DNA from: Ascaphus truei
Lineage: Eukaryota > Chordata > Amphibia > Anura > Ascaphidae
Length of the DNA: 64,000 nt
NCBI GenBank assembly: GCA_036426205.1
Contig: CM071570.1
Span: forward strand, 138,958,754 to 139,022,753
Direction: 5' to 3'
Position numbers and translations under genes: made by a program. This document shows, piece by piece, positions 22,790-33,172 of this stretch (positions within the stretch are counted from its first letter, which is position 1; every line of letters begins with the position of its first letter). Below the pieces are notes generated by a model that was not told where the DNA came from, made no database searches, and worked only from the letters and a program-made list of their open reading frames with translations.

Positions 22790-23480
22790 GAAGGCTGGTC
22801 CTGGAAGTAAATCACTTATGGAGCCTGGGTTTGGAGAAGTGATGAATGTGATATGGAAGTCTTTGGCCCCAGCAACCTGGGTGTCATGCTTTGGGTATTG
22901 GAGGATGTGCTGGGAGTTTTGGGAAAAGTTTGAAGCCCCACCATGGTATGTGGATCTGGTTGGGGGTATGGTGGCATACTTATGGGTCTTAGCAGAGCGA
23001 GGTATCTCTCCAGGCTCCATGGGAAGGAAGTTGGTGGGAATATCCTTTTTCTATAGGTTATTCAGGCAGAGATGTAGCAAAAATGTTTAGGATGAAGCAG
23101 ATGCTTTTGGGGTGGAGAAGAGTTACGCTATCTGGGGATAAGAGATGGATGGTATCCCCGGGCGTGCTGGATTGGCAGTGTGGAACACTGTCAACAGTGT
23201 GCTTTTCGAGCTTTGAGGTGGTGTTATTCAGGTCTTACTTTGTATTAGCATTTTTCAGAGCACAAATAGTTGATGAGTTGGTGTCAGGTTGAAAGGTAAA
23301 ACCAGTGGATTATCGTGAACAAAGGTTGTGCTGGAGTAGGCGGCAGTGAGGTTTTTGGTTAGGAGATCCAAGACGGATCAGCAGGGGGGAAGGGTATGTG
23401 GGTCTCATTAGCTGTGATCGATCAGGAGAAGATTGGTCTAGTAAGCTTGATCAAGGCCTATATAGCTGGGAGTCTGCAAA
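22790..23480 (+). pseudogene. Ngaro tyrosine recombinase remnant
   Basis: Relic of the integrating recombinase. SLAPATW-YWRMCWEFWEKF (usual form LAPATW-Y-R-W-EF) and MVAYLWVLAERGISPGSMGR followed by KLVGISFFYRLF give the core-binding half at 22850-23090. FSSFEVVLFRSYFVLAFFRA with DELVSG at 23205-23290 matches the AYE-VLFR-AF-LAFFGALRV-ELV block, but the catalytic arginine region is altered (FFRAQIVDEL). A following RRSK-D block near 23350 is recognisable. The H-x-x-R and tyrosine ends are too decayed to place. It is non-functional. Confidence 0.65.
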
Positions 23481-23880
23481 TCTAGGGTCTTGCTATATAG
23501 CCCTTGATCTGTGCTATGTCCTCCCTACCCTTTATGATAAGGAAAGACATAGCACAGATGTATCTGGCTCTTAGTTCTTCAGTGTTGGTTTAGTCAGAAG
23601 TGTTGGCTAGGGAGATATGGCATGGAGCAAGGAAGATGAGGGCTGTGGAGAGAGGTAATAAGAAGCTAAATAAAGGGCAATTTGATGAAAAGTTTAAGGG
23701 GAATCTCTTAGAGGCACAGGAATCAGGAATTGGAGGGTGTTGTTAGGTTTGTGCAGGGACGTTGGTATTCATCTCTCGGACATAACCATCGATTTCTTTA
23801 ATATGCAATGCTGAGGGGTGGAAAGGTCTCTTGGTTTGGAGGGGAATAAGACAAATTTTAGGGGTTAAAATTGACCAGCT

Positions 23881-24279
23881 TATATCTTGACGCAACCAAG
23901 TCCCCGCCGAGATTTAGCCAATGATGTACCCTCTACCGCAGCCGCTCCACCGCTGGACACTGAGCTGCCAGCCGCTTCTACAATAAGGTATGTTTTAGGG
24001 TAGGGCAGGGCCAGTGCTACCACTAGGTGACAGTCGTCTAGGACGTCACATTTTGGGGGGTGGCGGCGGCAACAGAAGAAGAGGACGGCAGGCTGCATTG
24101 GGAGAGGAGGAGGCTGGCAGGAATGGAGCAGGGCGGCAGAGGAGCAGGACATCAGGCGGTGGCGGGAAAAGGGGACTGAGGACCATGGGAGAATAGCAGG
24201 GTGGCACAAAAGGAAGTCTTCGACTCCTGGTGTCTGCCGCTGCTACAGCGCAGCTCTTCCTTGGCCATCCTGCTCTGCT
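23881..24279. other. Inserted GC-rich DNA within the Ngaro element
   Basis: CCAGTGCTACCACTAGGTGA at about 24011 resembles a hAT end, but no partner terminus was found. The GC-rich open frames here carry no domain. Confidence 0.3.
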
Positions 24280-24800
24280 CCAGTGGCGGGGGAGAGAGGA
24301 AGAAGAGAAGGAGGGGGTGAGAGAAGAAGAGGAGAAGGAGAGGGTGAGAGAAGAAGCAGAGAAGGATGGGGTGAGAGAAGAAGAGGAGAAGGAGGGGGTG
24401 ACAGAAGAAGAGGAGAAGGAGGGGGTGAGAGAAGAAGAGGAGAAGGACGGGTGAGAGAAGAAGAGGAGAAGGAGGGGGTGAGAGAAGAATAAGAGAAGAA
24501 GGAGGTGAGAGAAGAGGGGAAGGAGGGGGGTGAGAGAGGAAGAGCAGAAGGGGGGAGGAGAGATTGGAAGAGGAGAGAGGAAGAGAAGGAGGGTGAGGAA
24601 GAGGAGGGGGTTTACAGAGGAAGAGTAGGAGGATGAGGGGAAGAGAGGAAAAGGGGGTGATTGAGGAGGGGGGATATTGAGAAGGAGTAAAAAAGGAAAA
24701 GAGGGGTGACAGAGGAAGAGGAGAAGGTGAGAGGAAGAGGAGGAGAGTGAGAGAGGAGGAGAGTGAGAGAGGAAGAGGAGAAGGGGATGAGAGAGAGTAG
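24280..24800. repeat. GA-rich tandem array, 30-bp unit
   Basis: GAGAGAAGAAGAGGAGAAGG-type units of about 30 bp, at least six clear copies at 24298-24495, then more irregular GA-rich sequence to 24800. Translation as EEEEKEGVRE repeats reflects the unit length (10 codons) and is not a gene. Confidence 0.85.
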
Positions 24801-25520
24801 GCGGACGCTCACAGAGGTATGCAAGGGAGACTGGTTATGGTGAAATTAAATAAGGCTTTTATTGCGCCTGTTTCCTTAACATCAGGAAACCATCCACACG
24901 AGGGGTAAACAAAGCTTCTATTCACTTCGGAGTATTTCTAGTGAAATACTATGCAATCCACCACACCCTTTAGATAAGCATGTCTCCCAGCCCCAAACAT
25001 ATAGCATGAAATGAACAGATATAAAAAGTCTTATAAATGAAAGTCTTATCTGTTAGCTGGGCTGCTGTAGGGGAAGCTTCTCTGCACTCTTGGAACCACA
25101 CCCTTGTGTGCACAGGAAATATCAGGCTCCAGGTTAGAATCTTGTCCCCTTTGTCTTGTGGTCAGCTTGTCGCTCAAGACATCTGCCCTTCCTTGGTTCA
25201 GCCCAGTTGTGGACTAAGGAATCTCTGCTCTGTCTCCAAGTTCAGCTCAGGTGTGAGCTAAGGAGTCTTACTTCCTGTCTCAAAAGACAGGCTTTTCTAA
25301 GCAATCTAATCAGGCAGGTGGTGTTTGTTAATTGACTACCAGCAGTTAACCACCACACTGCTTGATTAGAGGCACATTACCTGAACAGGGATAACTCCCC
25401 TGTTACAGAGAGGAAGAGTGTGAGAGAGGGAGAGTGGGGGAGTGGGGGTGAGAGAGAATGGGGCTATAACAACATAAAACAAATGTGAAAGTTTTGGTAG
25501 GGGGGAGGAGGAGGGAGCGC
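24801..25520. other. Unassigned insertion between array and Ngaro 3' part
   Basis: 24835-25410 looks like one inserted repeat (starting near GGTGAAATTAAATAAGGC, ending near CCCCTGTTACAGAG), perhaps LTR-derived, but no TG-CA ends with target duplication could be fixed. GA-rich sequence resumes on both sides, so it split the array. Confidence 0.3.
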
Positions 25521-25569
25521 AAGGCTGAAGGTTTGCCTAGGTTGCTGAATACCCTTGCACTGACCCTAA

Positions 25570-26014
25570 GGTAGGGGGTTAACTTTAGGGGTTTTAGCAG
25601 TTAGGTAAGGGCTGAGTGTCCCAGCGGTGAGGTGACTTGCGCCTAAATGTTGGTGGTCATTTGAACGTGGTGAAATGGCCACAAGTAAATGACCAAGACC
25701 GCTTATGGCGGTGCAGTAGTGTTCAGATTGCACATGAGAAGGATGTATCAGTTATCCTGTTGGAAATAAGCTGGGGATGGTGTTGCTGGGCTGTGACTAC
25801 GGTGACCTGTCTGGTGATGTCCTTCTGGTTTGGTTGGAGATATTTGATATATTTCCTGCTAGGCCGGTATCGCTGGTGGGCTTGGGCGTATATAAGACGC
25901 AAGTGGATTAAAACATCCGTGGGTGCAAACAAATGCTGCTGGTATTTTGGATGTTTTCTAATAAAAGCTGTAGCCATGTTACCTAAACTGTGGAGTCTGT
26001 GGCTGATTGGTTAG
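25570..26014 (+). pseudogene. Possible Ngaro hydrolase (SGNH-type) relic
   Basis: The open frame 25637-26014 contains RYRWWAWAYIRRKWIKTSVG followed by ANK. This recalls the R-RWRGA-I-A-VN block of the SGNH/GDSL-like hydrolase that many vertebrate Ngaro elements encode after the recombinase. A parallel frame gives DVLLVWLEIF, like the preceding LVWSEI block. Catalytic serine and histidine blocks are not visible. Position just before the terminal repeat fits. The assignment is weak. Confidence 0.35.
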
Positions 26015-26065
26015 TAATTGGGTCATTAAGGGACTGAAGGGTTAAGTCGCGACCTACTGACATGT

Positions 26066-26870
26066 TGACAAGATCTTATATCTGGTATCTGTGGATGCTG
26101 CATTTATTCCGAAGCCTGCTGCTGAGGGGAATCTAGCTCCTGTACAGCTGTCATTGTAGGAGTGCTCAGCATTTCCATGTGTAGAGTCACAGTTTGCTCT
26201 GTTTCTGTTTGGCCTTCATGCTGCAATTTATTGGACTTTCACAAACTACAGATACTGAAGGCTCTTTATTTTGCCTTTTGTTCGCTTGCCAACTCCAGCA
26301 AACTGGTGGTAATGAGTTAATGGTGCTTCTGACAGCCAGGGCAGTGTCTTCAGAGATCAGCGCTTCGTTGAGCTTAAGCCTCTAAGAGCTGCATATGCGC
26401 CATTCACTCAAACCCCATCTGTGCTGCATGCTTCTTTGCATATGCTAATTTTTCTGTTTCATTTCTGTTTAGTTTGTCTTACAGTGTTTAGTTATAGTGT
26501 TATTTAGGCTTTTTAACATTTAACTTGAAATCAGCACGTTTGGGTGGTTAAAATCCAAACCCATCAAAACTCTCATGTCTTAAACTTACCCTGCCTAACT
26601 AGACCCGAGGCGAAAATGAAGTACTGTAGCACTTTTCTGCTTCATCTCAGTCTCGGTTGGAAACTCCACAAGCATTCTCATAGTGTTACCTCCCTTTAGG
26701 CTGTGCACTCTTCCCTTCAAACTGCCATGAAGCATGGAAGAGGATGAAAGGGAGAAGAGGGAATTCTGGGAGAAGGCAGACTGAGCCAGTCAGGAGTCTT
26801 GGGCTTCAATAAAAAAAATATATCAATAAATTAAAAGTTTACGGGTACTGTGCCATTTATTTATTACAAT
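26066..26870. other. Unassigned DNA
   Basis: No gene or repeat family recognised. Confidence 0.4.
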
Positions 26871-26874
26871 ACTG

Positions 26875-26877
<3 letters not shown>

Positions 26878-26918
<41 letters not shown>
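26878..26918. repeat. (TA)n microsatellite
   Basis: About 20 TA dinucleotides. Confidence 0.95.
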
Positions 26919-26919
<1 letters not shown>

Positions 26920-26929
26920 CCATAATACT

Positions 26930-27094
26930 GAGTTAAGTTATGGTGAGTAAAAAAAGTGACAAAAACCCTCCACAGGAAAGCAAATATGCAAATACAACTG
27001 TGCATAGTTGGGTTTTACCATATTTAGTTAAGTTATGGTGTTTTTTTGTCACTTTTTGTACCCACCATAACTTAACTAATTATGGTAAAACCCA
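26930..27094. mobile_element. Fold-back MITE with nested hairpins
   Basis: 27009-27040 (TGGGTTTTACCATATTTAG then TTAAGTTATGGTG) pairs with 27063-27094 with a single mismatch across 32 bp. A third partial copy, GTTAAGTTATGGTGAGTA with AGTGACAAAAA, lies at 26932-26966 and pairs with 27043-27080. Short, palindromic, no coding: a fold-back or MITE remnant. Confidence 0.6.
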
Positions 27095-28016
27095 TCCTCA
27101 TTGCTTCATTTTTGCATAGGCAGCGCTGTCTCACACATTGGTTGGGTTGCTTCTTGTGGACACCAGGGTGGTTGGGTGCCCAAAGGCCCCTCAGTACTTT
27201 GGAGGATATCCCATCAGGTGTGGACACTGAGTTGGAGGGCCCTGTGGGGTTACGGCCATGTGTGGCCTAGATGGTGGGGACGTTATAGTGTTGTCCTTTC
27301 TCTTATGCATACAGTAAATTGTTATTCTTATCAGTGTGTATATCATTGTATTGGGTCCTGTGGCGGGGTTATCCAACATACTGTAGTAGGATCCCGCACA
27401 GGTTGAGGTGCTGTCCCAGATGGATCAGGCACACCCCAGGCTCCCAGCAGAGAAGGCTCAGACCTCCTGTGAGCCACAGGTAACGCACCTCACACAATAG
27501 CCGCCATATCTCCCAGGGGGTGGGGGAAAATGCGCTACACACCTAATCCCTGTAACCACTTACCTCCACGGTCAAACAGCCGATGGCTAGCTGTCCCCTG
27601 CGGCTGATCGGCAGCGGCGAGATGGCCGCACTGAAACATCCCATTCCGGTTTGGACTGTCGCACTTTTCCAGACTAGAATAACTGGGACTATAGATTCTT
27701 GCTTAGTTTTTGTACACGGAAAATAACAATCTCTCCATACTCTATAATAGGAACTGTATAAATTCTCACCTTATAACTTCACACAAATAGTTTTTTTATA
27801 AATATACGCTTCACAGGATCCTTAATGGAGGCTCCCAAACATTCTTTCTGTTCTTCTTCATCCTTTGACTTCAATAGGGATCTCCTTTTGATAGTGCCAG
27901 ATTGGCGCTATCGCAGTTTACAGAATAAGGTCCAAAGTGAGGGAGTAGTCCGGAGAGAGCAAATCCCTCCCAAGTCTCAAGTCAGTTTATTTACAAACTA
28001 ATGTAAAACAAATCTT
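27095..28016. other. Unassigned DNA
   Basis: No gene recognised; short open frames only. 27780-28016 is AT-rich upstream of the LTR. Confidence 0.4.
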
Positions 28017-28020
28017 ATTG

Positions 28021-28657
28021 TGTAGTGCTGCTTCCCCCCCCCCCCCTCTGGGAGATCTGGCCTTTGCTACCGTTGATGTCCAGGAGATGTTGAGGGTTCG
28101 CATTGGTATGGGGAAACAGGACAGGCTTTCGGTTGTCATCAGCCTGGATTCTTATGTGGTGCTAGCGCCTCCATTCACAACAGGCTCCAGCGTGGCTGGA
28201 GACAGTCCACACTGTGAAAGTCATCAAGCATACCCCTACCAATAGACTGTAGACTCCGGCAGGGGTATATAAAACAAAAGGGCTTCTTTATTCCTCCACT
28301 GCAGATGTTATACATAGGGGTAGTATGCTTTCTCAAACCCCCAGGTTTCTGGATGGTGCCTAGGCCTCCTGGCAGAATTGAGACCTCCCAAGTCTGCTTG
28401 GTATTCTCTTCAGCCCCTGAGGGGACTGAGGCACATCTCACTCCCTTGAGGGAGAAACTTGGACTGACTATAATTTGGAATGGCTTCCTCCCTAGTGCCG
28501 AGGGGGAGGGCACAAGGTCTGCACCCGGATTGTCTGCACACAGATCAAGTTCCACCTCCACTCCGGTCACTCAGGGAGGCTGCCTGCCACAGCCTGCAGC
28601 TACCAGGACTTACATGACAGGGGGGCAGAAGTATAGCCAGAACCAGCCATGGCTACA
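28021..28657 (-). mobile_element. Solo LTR, minus orientation, 637 bp
   Basis: Begins TGTAGTGCTGC and ends ATGGCTACA on the plus strand, flanked by the 4-bp duplication ATTG (28017-28020 and 28658-28661). The sequence is the reverse complement of the solo LTR at 29546-31091, minus that copy's inserted MITE. Shared blocks include CAGGCTCCAGC-TGGCTGGAGACAGTC, GGGGTATATAAAACAA and CTTTCTCAA-CCCCCA. No internal retroelement sequence remains, so it arose by LTR-LTR recombination. 4-bp duplications are seen in several vertebrate LTR groups; the superfamily is not assigned. Confidence 0.8.
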
Positions 28658-28661
28658 ATTG

Positions 28662-29541
28662 ATTTCAGATTTTGGGAAGAAAAAGCATCCATCAGCCAGA
28701 TGTAACCCGTTAAACATGTCCTTGCCCTTATTTCACTGGTTTTTGGATGGATTTCCCCTGTATGTACAGTAGTACTCATCACATTGCCTGTTGTGAAAAA
28801 TATTCTCTCATTGCTAAGTTCCTAAAGCTTGTCTTTTGAACAAATGGATTTGTCCTATTTCTGTGAGGATAAATAAAAAAGGTCCGTGGGAGTTCTCTTT
28901 GAAAATGATAAGATTTTGAGAGGAAACAGATTAAAACCAGTAAGCCCTTGTAAATGGTACAAAACTGTGTAGGTGGTAAAGCAGAGCTGAGAGGGTTAGT
29001 GTCTGAGCAGTTCAGCTATAAGTACAAATGGCAAGAGGAAAAGCAAGGAAAGCAATACCAAACAATTAAAGAGAATATCTGAAGGTGTGGATAAATGTGC
29101 CGGACACCACCTACTTTATTATGTACATAATCTAAAGAGATATACTGTACAGTACATTACAGTAACATCGCTGATATACATGACTGGAAGAATGGCCCCT
29201 TCACATTCTGGCTATTAATAGCAACAACAGGACCACATCTGAGTAAATAAATATTACAGTAGGTAGTATGGAAACAATGCTAATCTTACAAATTGGTTAT
29301 ACTATTCCCCCACCACTGCAAATGCTGGAACAGGTCAGCGCAAAAGCAATCTTTCCACCATATTCTGCCACACTCCCTATATGCATAATACAGTACGTTA
29401 AAATGAATGTCCAACTTGTGCTTATGAATATACAGTAGCATGTACTGTATATGATGTATGTCAGACCCTACTCCATCTAGGGTCACCACGAGAGGGCTCA
29501 ACAGACAGACATGGACTTTTTTTCATAGTCAATTAAATACA
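28662..29541. other. Unassigned DNA between two solo LTRs
   Basis: No retroelement coding sequence, so the flanking LTRs are separate insertions and not one provirus. Nothing else recognised. Confidence 0.45.
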
Positions 29542-29545
29542 TTTG

Positions 29546-31091
29546 TGTAGCCATGCCAGTCTTGGCTACCTGTCTGCCCAGACTGACATATCAGTCTTAG
29601 TAAGTACAAGCATTGTCAGGCATAATCCTGGGTTTTCTCCACCCTCCGACAGCCTCTCTGAGTGACTGGGGTGGAGGTGAACTTGGTCTGTGTGCAGCCA
29701 ATCCAGGTGCAGACTTTGTGCCCTCCCCCTCTGTGCTAGGGAGGAAGCATGACAAATTATAGTCAGTCTGAGTCTCTCCCTCTTGGGAGTGAGACGTGCC
29801 CTTAGTCCCTTATGGGGCTGAAGAGAAACACCAGGCCTCAAGCCTGATAGCTGACCTAGGTACATCCAGAAGCTTGGGGGCTTGAGAAAGACTAGGGGAC
29901 CTATGCAGTAAGCGTTCATAAGCCACTTATCAAGCACTTATCGCCCAAAATGTCTACTGCTATTGAGTAAGCGGTGATAAGTGGGTTATAAAAGACTGAA
30001 TCGCCCCAAAAAAATTGCTCATAAAAAAAATCACTGAGGCAGTGGTGATAAGCCACTTATCGCCGCTTTTCAGCATGTTCATAAACTCGCGCAATTCTAG
30101 TAGCAGTGATTAGTCTATGAACGCCTATCACCGCTCTAGAATGGTGATTTTATCACAAAATCCTCACGCCAGAAAAAGTTGGCGTGAAGGTGTTGGAAAC
30201 CTGCAGAGAAGAGGCAAGATGGGACTTGGAAATAAAATGAATTTTTGCTGCATAGGAATGATGCCGGGAATCTCTGGAGCTGATATCCATTAATATTAGC
30301 ATCAGAGACCCCTGGTAGGAATCCTATGCAATAAAAATGCAATTACAGTAAAATTCATTACCATAGTGGATATAGCCCGAGATACAAGCCCCATTATGGT
30401 GTGCCGCTATCTCCTATGCATTTAAATGTCTGTGTCACGTGACCATGGGAATAAAATGCATAGGAGAGGCTGAAACCAATGCAGTTCAGCTCAGGAGACC
30501 CCCTGCTCATCTAAACTATTAACAAAATTAAAATTTATACACATACATTTCGGGCGAGATTTGCACAGGGAAAGACGGCTCTCAGAGCAGCTCTCTCTGC
30601 AGCAGAGACAACTCGCCAGATAAGGCCATTTCAAAGGATTGTTCATCAGATCACCGGCTAATCGCCCGTTTTGGGAATTTTGTTATGACAGGTAATCAAG
30701 GCTTTCTGAATACCGTGATAGCAACGCTCATAAAAACGGTGATGTAAATGGCCCGGCAATTTTTTAATGAACCTTTAGTGCATAGGCCCCTAGATGTATT
30801 CGCTGTATGAAGATCTGCAGTGGCTACAATAAAGAAGGCCTTGTTTTATATACCCCTGCCTACAGTAAGTCTATAGTCTATGATGTGTTCCACTGCGGGG
30901 ACTGTCTCCAGCAATGCTGGAGCCTGTGGTGGATGAAGGCGCGTGCACGAGAAGAAGATTGAAGCCTGAGATATCCAAAAGCCCCACAACATCACGGACC
31001 CTCAGATCTCCTGCAGCCAACAGGTACAATGCACCAACCCACACCTGGTAGCCAGCCAATCTCCCAGAGGAGGGGGGGAAGCAGGGCTACA
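29546..31091 (+). mobile_element. Solo LTR, plus orientation, split by a MITE
   Basis: TGTAGCCATGCC to GGGCTACA with the 4-bp duplication TTTG (29542-29545 and 31092-31095). About 652 bp of LTR remain after removing the insert at 29896-30789. Inside are AATAAAGAAGG (a polyadenylation-type signal) and TTTTATATACCCC, parallel to AATAAAGAAGCTG in the LTR at 34026-34773, which fixes the orientation. It is the same family as 28021-28657. Confidence 0.8.
29896..30789. mobile_element. 894-bp MITE inserted in the solo LTR
   Basis: Left end GGGACCTATGCAGTAAGC; reverse complement of the right end GGGCCTATGCACTAAAGG. CTAG flanks both sides (29892-29895, 30790-30793); because CTAG is its own complement the true duplication could be TA or CTAG. 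The interior has GATAAGTGG-TTAT motifs in both orientations, the CTC-GGAGAC module and no coding sequence. The related LTR at 28021-28657 shows the unfilled site. The element starting at 37175 has nearly the same left end. Confidence 0.7.
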
Positions 31092-31095
31092 TTTG

Positions 31096-31535
31096 AAAAA
31101 AAAAATATTCTCCAAAAACAAGGTAAACAGGAGCAAAAATGTAAATAAATCTGGAATTACAGGCAGTTTGGCATAAACAGCAAAACTGAGTTCCAAGGCT
31201 AGGTCTGTACACAACATGATGCTGGACCTCAATGGCCGGTAATGCTTGAAGCAGCTTTTTTTATGCCTTCCACAAAGCACCACGCCCAAACGCTGCATTA
31301 GGGAAAGTTAATTAGCCTATCCACAGTCAATGCAGAAAAAAAGGAAAAATCAAGTGTAAAATAATCTCTTAGGGAGAGGGATTAATAAAGTGCAAAATAG
31401 TGCATGTCCAATAAATCCCCAAATAAGGAAAATAAGTCAAATAAGGCAAATAAGGTGATTAAGGTACATTTTTAAAGTGAAACGTCTTTGCTGGCACCTA
31501 GTACATTTTTCCTAGCAACAATCTCCTTTATGGTG
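31096..31535. other. Unassigned DNA
   Basis: No gene recognised. AGTGAAACGTCTTTG at about 31476 resembles the end of the fold-back element at 31743. Confidence 0.35.
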
Positions 31536-31539
31536 ACGT

Positions 31540-31682
31540 GGATGGCCTGTGTTGGCTGCACATGCGCAGAAGCATACGGCGTACAAGCACAGAGGTGTCC
31601 GGTGCTCGGCGCACATGTTCAGTGGTGTCTGGCGCTTGACGCGCAAGCGCAGAAGCATCCGGCGCGCATGCGCAGAGGTTGA
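31540..31682. repeat. GCGCATGCGCAGAAGCATCCGG minisatellite
   Basis: Four to five units of about 23-34 bp with ATGCGCAGAAGCATCCGGCG-like wording. CpG-rich. Confidence 0.75.
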
Positions 31683-31742
31683 ATAGTAGATCAACGCTGG
31701 TAGATTTTAAAAGGGAAATGTTAAAACAGTAAGCATGTTCTA

Positions 31743-31863
31743 AGTGAAACTTCTTTGTGTTTTGTCACTGAAATTGTATTTTGATTTTGATGTTTTTGAT
31801 TAAATGAAAAACTTTTGAGAGTATAATTAAAATTTCAGTGACAAAACACAAAGAAGTTTCACT
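31743..31863. mobile_element. Fold-back MITE with perfect 33-bp arms
   Basis: AGTGAAACTTCTTTGTGTTT at 31743 continues to 31775 and is matched without error by the reverse complement at 31831-31863; the spacer is 55 bp, AT-rich. No coding sequence. Perfect arms suggest a young copy. Confidence 0.7.
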
Positions 31864-31911
31864 GAAAATGCACGTGCTCGCCACATGCACACTTTTTAAA
31901 AAATATATGTA

Positions 31912-33170
31912 CAGGTAAACCCCGTTATAGCGCGGTCCTCGGGGTCCACCCCGAGACCACCGCGTTAGTAACGGGGTCGCGCTAATTTTTTTTTTTAAAT
32001 GGCCGCCGCGCGCCTGATCGAGAGGGAGTGAGGAGGGAAGGAAGGAAGAGGTGGCCGGAAGCCCTACATGTCCCCTAGCAACGGCTGGGCAACCTGCTCT
32101 TTACCTCCCACCACGGCGGAGAGAGAGACACTTGGGGGGAGAGCATGGGGGGATAGAGATGTGTGTATGCTGCCTGTGTGTGTCCTGTGTGCAGGGCCTC
32201 TTGTCTCGGGCCCAATGAGTAATGGGAAAGGTGCCAGACCCCTGTCAGCAAAACTAATCTGTCCTGATCCGCAGAGCTGGCCTGTTGGAAGGTGTCCATT
32301 GAGATGCCTGTCCAGGCAGCATGCTGCAGACTGGTAGAAGGGAAGTTTCCGACAGGCACCTCCATGGCCACCTATCAGCAGTCAGCTCAGCAGGCCCCCT
32401 CCACAGGCCTCAAACAGGGCCCCTCAATCCTCCAGGGGGCGCTCTCACAATCTCTCCTCTTCCAGTGTCCCTATCCCCCTCTCTCTCACATTTCCTCCTC
32501 CCCAAGCCCCCACACCTACCGGCCCTCCGCGGCATAGCCCATGCGGCCCTCCGAGTCACAGCCTGCTCTCACTCACTCACCCCTCCTCGTCCCGACAACC
32601 CCCTCCTCCCGACACCCCCCCCCCTCCTCCCGACACCTTCCCCCTCCCCTCCTGAAGCCAGCTCCGCTCCGATCTCAGCAGCCGACACCAAAGGTAGGGA
32701 GGGGGAGTGGGAGGTGTGGTGTAGTGTGCTGTGAGAGTGTGTTGTGAGAGCTGTGTGCTGTGAGAGTGTGCTGTGAGTGCTATGTGGTGTGAGAGCTGAG
32801 TGCTTTGAGAGCTGTGTGCTGTGTGAGCTGTGAGTGTGTTCAGTGAGAGTGTGTGCAGTGGTGCAGTGAGAGTGAGTGCTGGGAGTGTGTGCAGTGTGCT
32901 GTGAGCAGTGTGCAGTGTAGAGTGTGTGCAGTGAGTGCAGTGTAGAGTGTGTGTAGTGTAGAGTGTGTGCAGTGTGTGTGCAGTGTGTGTGCAGTGTGTG
33001 TGCAGTGTGTGTGCAGTGTGTGTGCAGTGTGTGTGCAGTGTGTGTGCAGTGTGTGTGCAGTGTGCAAAAAAAATTAAATTAAAAAAAATTTTTTAAACGG
33101 GAGCCACGTGAAAACCGCGTTGTAACCAATTTCGCGGTATAACGGGGCGTGCTATAACGGGGTTTACCTG
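31912..33170. mobile_element. Pogo/Tigger-like element with internal minisatellite
   Basis: Left terminus CAGGTAAACCCCGTTATAGC; the right terminus is its reverse complement (GCTATAACGGGGTTTACCTG). TA dinucleotides flank both sides (31910-31911, 33171-33172). CAGG-A-ACC-CGTT-TA ends with TA duplications are typical of pogo/Tigger elements of the Tc1/mariner superfamily. No transposase is present in 1259 bp. The interior is GC- and C-rich, then a long GTGTGTGCAGT array. A second member starts at 63451. Confidence 0.75.
32700..33062. repeat. GCAGTGTGTGT minisatellite inside the pogo-like element
   Basis: Irregular GTG-AGAGTGTG-CTGTGAG units grade into at least eight exact 11-bp units at about 32968-33062. 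The minus-strand open frame reading HTLHTHCTHTA is a by-product. Confidence 0.9.
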
Positions 33171-33172
33171 TA

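Larger units (their letters stand above)
19885..26065 (+). mobile_element. Ngaro-type (DIRS order) tyrosine-recombinase retrotransposon, decayed and interrupted
   Basis: Ordered relics of gag with a CCCH finger, reverse transcriptase, RNase H, tyrosine recombinase and possibly a hydrolase lie on the plus strand. A short repeat, ATTAAGGGACTGA followed by TTAA-TCG-GACCT-CTGACAT, occurs at 19896-19940 and again at 26027-26065. This fits terminal or split repeats of such elements; the exact A1-B1-A2-B2 layout could not be resolved. Inserted DNA occupies at least 20600-21000 and about 23890-25500. Ngaro elements integrate through the recombinase, without an integrase. Confidence 0.7.

Noticed and set aside
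24230..24492. Glutamate-rich open frames (EEEEKEGVRE repeats)
   Set aside because: A 30-bp GA-rich tandem array gives a 10-residue repeat in any open frame.
28021..31091. The two LTRs as ends of one provirus
   Set aside because: They are in opposite orientation, each has its own target duplication, and no gag or pol lies between.
32840..33067. HTLHTHCTHTA repeat protein on the minus strand
   Set aside because: By-product of the 11-bp GTGTGTGCAGT array inside the pogo-like element.
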